Shown here piece after piece: positions 39,871 through 43,370 of a stretch of DNA of 43,370 bases; position 1 is the stretch's first letter, and each line of letters begins with the position of its first letter. The notes beneath the pieces are model-generated. The model was not told the DNA's origin, did no database searches, and saw only the letters and a program-made list of their open reading frames with translations. A program made the translations under genes and the position numbers. The DNA is from Sideroxyarcus sp045866275 (GTDB lineage: Bacteria; Pseudomonadota; Gammaproteobacteria; Burkholderiales; Gallionellaceae): positions 1-43,370 of the forward strand of contig BAAFRX010000019.1 in NCBI GenBank assembly GCA_045866275.1, in the 5' to 3' direction.

Positions 39871-40698
39871 TTAAACCTGAAAGCGGCGGCGCACGATCAT
39901 GCCGCTCGTCCGCTTGTTGCTACGAGTGCGATACCCCTTGGCTGGAACACCCCAGGGACTGACCGGATGCCGACCGGCGGCGGTCTTGCCTTCGCCACCA
40001 CCGTGCGGGTGATCCACCGGGTTCATCGCCACACCGCGCACTGTCGGGCGGATGCCGCGCCAGCGATTTGCGCCGGCCTTGCCGATCGAACGCAGCAAGT
40101 GCTCACCGTTGCCGACCTCGCCCAGCGTGGCGCGACAGTCGATATGCACCTTGCGGATTTCACCGGAACGCAAGCGCAATTGAGCATAGCTGCCTTCACG
40201 CGCCAAAAGCTGAACCGATGTACCGGCAGAGCGCGCCAACTGCGCCCCTTTGCCAGGCAGCATTTCGATGGCATGGATGGTCGAACCCACCGGCATGTTG
40301 CGCAACGGCAAGGTGTTGCCAGTCTTGATTGGCGCTTCCGAGCCGCTCATCAGTTCCGCCCCGGCCGCAATTCCCTTGGGCGCAAGGATGTAGCGACGCT
40401 CGCCATCCGCGTACAACAACAAGGCCAGATGGGCGCTGCGGTTCGGATCGTATTCCAAACGCTCGACAACGGCCGGAATCCCATCCTTGTTGCGCTTGAA
40501 ATCCACTAGGCGATAGTGTTTCTTGTGCCCGCCGCCCATATGGCGCACGGTAATGTGGCCGTTGTGATTGCGTCCCGCTGTGCGCGTCTTTTTCTCCAAC
40601 AGCGCCGCGACCGGCTTACCCTTGTGCAGCTCCTTATTGACCACGCGCACGACGGCACGTGTGCCCGGCGAGGTTGGTTTGAGTTTGATCAGTGCCAT
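39871..40698 (-). CDS. rplB: Ribosomal protein uL2
   Basis: The 275-residue protein is the largest core protein near the peptidyl-transferase centre. It has GRNHNGHITVRHMGGGHKKH, RGIRPTVRGVAMNPVDHPHG with the essential histidine, and GGEGKTAAGRHPVSPWG. It lies 3 bases after rplW. Confidence 0.98.
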   Translation of the reverse strand: MALIKLKPTSPGTRAVVRVVNKELHKGKPVAALLEKKTRTAGRNHNGHITVRHMGGGHKKHYRLVDFKRNKDGIPAVVERLEYDPNRSAHLALLLYADGERRYILAPKGIAAGAELMSGSEAPIKTGNTLPLRNMPVGSTIHAIEMLPGKGAQLARSAGTSVQLLAREGSYAQLRLRSGEIRKVHIDCRATLGEVGNGEHLLRSIGKAGANRWRGIRPTVRGVAMNPVDHPHGGGEGKTAAGRHPVSPWGVPAKGYRTRSNKRTSGMIVRRRFQV

Positions 40699-40701
40699 GT
40701 T

Positions 40702-41019
40702 TTACCCCTGCTCACTTGCGGCAAAGTTGATTTCCTGGCCAGCGGCGAGGCTGACGTAGGCCTTTTTCCAGTCTTTGCGACTCCCCATGAAACGGCCGAA
40801 GCGTTTCTGCTTGCCTTTCACGTTGCTGACCTGCACGCCCTCAACGGTCACCTTGAACAGCTTTTCCACGGCCGCCTTGATTTCCGGCTTGGTCGCATCG
40901 CTTGCCACGTGAAAGATGACCTGCCCGCTCTTCTCCGCAACGAAAGTTGCCTTTTCGGAAATCTGCGGTGCCAGCAACACGTTCAGCAAACGCTCTTCAT
41001 TGAATTTGGTCGTAGTCAT
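40702..41019 (-). CDS. rplW: Ribosomal protein uL23
   Basis: The 105-residue protein (LLNVLLAPQISEKATFVAEK, IKAAVEKLFKVTVEGVQVSN, KQKRFGRFMGSRKDWKKAYV) is the tunnel-exit dock for SRP and trigger factor. The start overlaps the rplD stop as ATGA. Confidence 0.98.
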   Translation of the reverse strand: MTTTKFNEERLLNVLLAPQISEKATFVAEKSGQVIFHVASDATKPEIKAAVEKLFKVTVEGVQVSNVKGKQKRFGRFMGSRKDWKKAYVSLAAGQEINFAASEQG

Positions 41020-41645
41020 GCCAGCAACTCCTCGATTTTTGCGATCGCATTGCGCGTAACGAGCACATTGGAGAAACGAACCAGACTGACCGGGTCGGCC
41101 TGATGCGCCTCGACCACCAGCACGTTGGGCAGGTTGCGCGCCGACAGGTACAGATTCTCGTCGATGCTGTCGGTGATGATCAGCAGACGCGCATCCTGCA
41201 AACCCATCCCCTTGATCTTGTCCGCCAGCAGCTTGGTCTTGGGGGCCGAAACCGACAAAGCCTCGATCACGCTCAAGCGACCATCGCTAACCAGCTTGGA
41301 GAAGATGGAAGCCAGACCGGCGCGGTACATCTTGCGGTTGATCTTGTGGCTGTAGTTCTGGTCCGGGCTGTTCGGAAAAATCTTGCCGCCGCCTCGCCAC
41401 AGCGGGCTGGAGGCCATACCGGCGCGCGCACGGCCAGTACCCTTTTGTGCGAACGGCTTGCGCGTGGACTTGGCAATCTCGCTGCGCCCTTTTTGCTTGC
41501 TGTTGGCGGAACGCGCGTTGGCCTGGTAAGCCACGACCAGCTGGTGCACCAGCGCTTCGTTGTATTCACGACCGAACAGGTCATCGGAAGCCTTGATGCT
41601 CGCACCCGGCTTGCCGTTTTCATTGATTACTTTAAGTTCCATCAT
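41016..41645 (-). CDS. rplD: Ribosomal protein uL4
   Basis: The 209-residue protein has the tunnel loop with KGTGRARAGMASSPLWRGGG and the globular domain ending ARNLPNVLVVEAHQ. In E. coli, L4 represses the S10 operon by binding its leader. The start overlaps the rplC stop (ATGATG; either ATG possible). Confidence 0.98.
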   Translation of the reverse strand: MMELKVINENGKPGASIKASDDLFGREYNEALVHQLVVAYQANARSANSKQKGRSEIAKSTRKPFAQKGTGRARAGMASSPLWRGGGKIFPNSPDQNYSHKINRKMYRAGLASIFSKLVSDGRLSVIEALSVSAPKTKLLADKIKGMGLQDARLLIITDSIDENLYLSARNLPNVLVVEAHQADPVSLVRFSNVLVTRNAIAKIEELLA

Positions 41646-42286
41646 GCCCCCGCTTTCACTGCCGGGCGCACGATCACGTCGCCACCAGGCGCACCGGGAA
41701 CGGCACCACGCACCAACAGCAACTGGCGCTCGGCGTCGATACGAACGATTTGGAGATTTTGCACGGTGCGCTGCACATCGCCGAGATGACCGGTCATGCG
41801 CTTGCCCGGGAACACACGGCCCGGATCCTGCGCCATGCCGATGGAACCCGGCACGTTGTGCGACTTGGAGTTACCGTGCGAAGCGCGACCCGATTTGAAG
41901 TGGTGACGTTTGATGGTACCAGCATAGCCCTTACCGATCGTCACGCCGGTCACATCGACTTTTTGCCCGACCTGGAACAAGTCCACGCCGACATAGCCGC
42001 CCAGCGTCAGCGCAGCGAGCTGCTCCGGCGTGGCGGTGAATTCTTTCAATACGCTACCCGCTTCGACACCCGCTTTGGCAAAATGCCCTGCAGCAGCCTT
42101 GGTCACGCGGCTGGCACGGCGCGTCCCATACGCGACCTGCACTGCGCTGTAGCCATCGACGGGAGCGGTTTTGATCTGGGTAACACGATTATTGGACACG
42201 TCCAGCACGGTCACCGGCAACGATGTTCCGTCGTCGGTAAAGATGCGGGTCATGCCAATCTTGCGACCGACAAGTCCTAAACTCAT
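41642..42286 (-). CDS. rplC: Ribosomal protein uL3
   Basis: From ATG 42286 (MSLGLVGRKIGMTRIFTDDG) the protein is 214 residues, the usual length, with AAAGGAA just upstream. The central loop GRASHGNSKSHNVPGSIGMA reaches the peptidyl-transferase centre and carries the glutamine that PrmB methylates in other bacteria (GMAQDPGRVFPGKRMTGH). An upstream in-frame extension in the rpsJ gap is not conserved. Confidence 0.97.
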   Translation of the reverse strand: MSLGLVGRKIGMTRIFTDDGTSLPVTVLDVSNNRVTQIKTAPVDGYSAVQVAYGTRRASRVTKAAAGHFAKAGVEAGSVLKEFTATPEQLAALTLGGYVGVDLFQVGQKVDVTGVTIGKGYAGTIKRHHFKSGRASHGNSKSHNVPGSIGMAQDPGRVFPGKRMTGHLGDVQRTVQNLQIVRIDAERQLLLVRGAVPGAPGGDVIVRPAVKAGA

Positions 42287-42306
42287 TTTTATTTCCTTTA
42301 TTAAGG

Positions 42307-42328
42307 GGCCGACTTCAATTGGTCGGCC
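42307..42328 (-). promoter_or_regulatory. Hairpin between rpsJ and rplC
   Basis: GGCCGAC-TTCAATTG-GTCGGCC is a perfect 7-bp stem with an 8-base loop, in a 64-base gap that is long for this operon. On the minus strand no T-run follows (CCTTAATAAAGG), so a terminator is unlikely. An RNA-processing or regulatory role is possible. Confidence 0.5.
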
Positions 42329-42350
42329 GATTCGGATACTGCAACCACGG

Positions 42351-42662
42351 TTACTGCAACTTGATCTCCACATCCACGCCAGCCGGCAGATCCAGCTTCA
42401 TCAACGCGTCAACCGTCTTGTCGGTCGGGTCGATGATGTCCATCAGGCGCAGGTGGGTGCGAATTTCGAACTGATCACGCGAAGTCTTGTTCACGTGCGG
42501 CGAACGCAGCACGTCGAAACGCTCGATCTTGGTCGGCAGGGGAACCGGCCCCTTGACTACCGCGCCGGTGCGCTTGGCAGTGTCCACAATCTGCAATGCA
42601 GACTGGTCGATCAAACGGTAGTCGAACGCCTTCAGGCGAATGCGAATTTTTTGACTTTGCAT
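42351..42662 (-). CDS. rpsJ: Ribosomal protein uS10 (NusE)
   Basis: The 103-residue protein (MQSQKIRIRLKAFDYRLIDQ, GPVPLPTKIERFDVLRSPHV, FEIRTHLRLMDIIDPTDKTV) is part of the 30S head and, with NusB, of antitermination complexes. It is the first gene of the S10 operon. A sigma-70 promoter match lies about 80 bases upstream. Confidence 0.98.
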   Translation of the reverse strand: MQSQKIRIRLKAFDYRLIDQSALQIVDTAKRTGAVVKGPVPLPTKIERFDVLRSPHVNKTSRDQFEIRTHLRLMDIIDPTDKTVDALMKLDLPAGVDVEIKLQ

Positions 42663-42741
42663 AATCTTCTCTGGCTTCTATGCGGCATTGCCGCTGGTTT
42701 AAAGAACGAAAACGCGGGACTACAGCCACGCGAGGGCGCGC

Positions 42742-42770
42742 ATTGTATCCAGTGTCCCGAAACGATGCAA
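42742..42770 (-). promoter_or_regulatory. Predicted S10-operon promoter
   Basis: On the minus strand TTGCAT (42770-42765), 17 bases, TACAAT (42747-42742), between tuf and rpsJ. RNA would start near 42735, with a leader of about 70 bases. Confidence 0.7.
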
Positions 42771-42805
42771 CCCAAAGTTGCGCAACATCGGACTTAAAAC
42801 ACGGA

Positions 42806-42825
42806 ACGGGATGATTTAATCCCGT
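42806..42825 (-). terminator. Probable terminator after tuf
   Basis: ACGGGAT-TAAATC-ATCCCGT (minus strand) is a perfect 7-bp stem just after the tuf stop, followed by TCCGTGTTTTAA. The T-run is short and slightly displaced, so termination may be partial, upstream of the separate S10 promoter. Confidence 0.55.
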
Positions 42826-42850
42826 GCCCGCTATTTTCCCGGCGCGATTC

Positions 42851-43370
42851 TTACTCGATGATCTTGGCAACCACCCCGGCGCCGACGGTACGGCCGCCCT
42901 CGCGGATGGCGAAGCGCAGACCTTCTTCCATGGCGATCGGGTTGATCAGGTTCACCGTAATGCTCACGTTGTCACCCGGCATCACCATCTCGGTGCCGGC
43001 CGGCAGTTCGACCGCTCCGGTCACGTCGGTGGTGCGGAAGTAGAACTGCGGGCGGTAACCCTGGAAGAACGGGGTGTGGCGACCGCCTTCGTCCTTGCCC
43101 AGCACGTAGATTTCGGCAGTGAACTTGGTGTGCGGGGTGATGGAGCCGGGCTTGGCCAGAACCTGGCCACGCTCGACTTCTTCGCGCTTGGTGCCGCGCA
43201 GCAGCACGCCGACGTTGTCGCCCGCCTGACCCTGGTCCAGCAGCTTGCGGAACATTTCGACGCCGGTGCAGGTGGTCTTGAGGGTGGGCTTGATGCCGAC
43301 GATTTCAAGTTCGTCGCCGACCTTGACGATGCCGCGTTCGATACGGCCGGTCACCACGGTGCCGCGACCG
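42851..43370 (-). CDS. tuf: Elongation factor Tu, C-terminal part (cut by window end)
   Basis: About 172 residues of domains 2 and 3 are visible, open at the window edge: RGTVVTGRIERGIVKVGDEL, then GDNVGVLLRGTKREEVERGQ, PHTKFTAEIYVLGKDEGGRH and the end GGRTVGAGVVAKIIE. EF-Tu delivers aminoacyl-tRNA to the ribosome as a GTPase; the G domain is outside the window. The position before rpsJ fits the tuf copy of the str operon. Confidence 0.98.
   Translation of the reverse strand, partial: GRGTVVTGRIERGIVKVGDELEIVGIKPTLKTTCTGVEMFRKLLDQGQAGDNVGVLLRGTKREEVERGQVLAKPGSITPHTKFTAEIYVLGKDEGGRHTPFFQGYRPQFYFRTTDVTGAVELPAGTEMVMPGDNVSITVNLINPIAMEEGLRFAIREGGRTVGAGVVAKIIE

Overview
The window looks like a chromosomal segment of a GC-rich, flagellated, free-living betaproteobacterium. 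The protein sequences have a Gallionellales/Nitrosomonadales flavour (iron- or ammonia-oxidiser relatives), but that placement is inference from recalled family resemblance, not from a search. No rRNA, tRNA, CRISPR array, transposase or prophage gene was seen, and no stretch over 300 bases lacks a gene.

Region 1 (116-1927, plus strand) is a D-amino-acid aminotransferase / YbeD / LipB cluster. It ends in an 18-bp convergent overlap with the flagellar block.

Region 2 (1910-14491, minus strand) is a flagellar block, in transcription order flhB, a signalling island, flhA, flhF, flhG, fliA, motC, motD. The island (8809-13282) holds a remnant of a response-regulator N-terminus coupled to a bacteriohemerythrin, and then a three-gene unit: membrane histidine kinase, a response regulator whose C-terminal half is a KaiB-like domain, and a PAS-PAS-GGDEF-EAL protein. 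Good sigma-28 (FliA) promoter matches precede the kinase unit and the remnant/hemerythrin unit. A third precedes the divergent chemotaxis pair. FliA, encoded in the same block, may therefore control all three. The 3' end of flhG carries a cluster of REP-like palindromes that is translated in frame.

Region 3 (14695-16657, plus strand) is a bipartite energy-taxis receptor of CetB/CetA type. A soluble Aer-like PAS protein overlaps a membrane chemoreceptor that ends in a CZB zinc-binding domain.

Region 4 (16715-28814) is housekeeping: hda and an AI-2E/PerM-type membrane protein divergent from purM-purN, a DUF3108 exported protein, an RsmB-family RNA methyltransferase, a ChaA-type antiporter, greB, ssb, a YajR-like MFS transporter, and divergent uvrA. 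A strong bidirectional terminator follows uvrA.

Region 5 (28895-43370, minus strand) is the classical ribosomal superoperon read from tuf (cut by the window end) through the S10, spc (with secY and infA) and alpha operons to rplQ. All expected genes are present in standard order. Sigma-70-like promoters can be read at the start of the S10, spc and alpha units. The unusual content is concentrated in Region 2 and Region 3; the most interesting item is the receiver-KaiB fusion with its kinase and cyclic-di-GMP enzyme.
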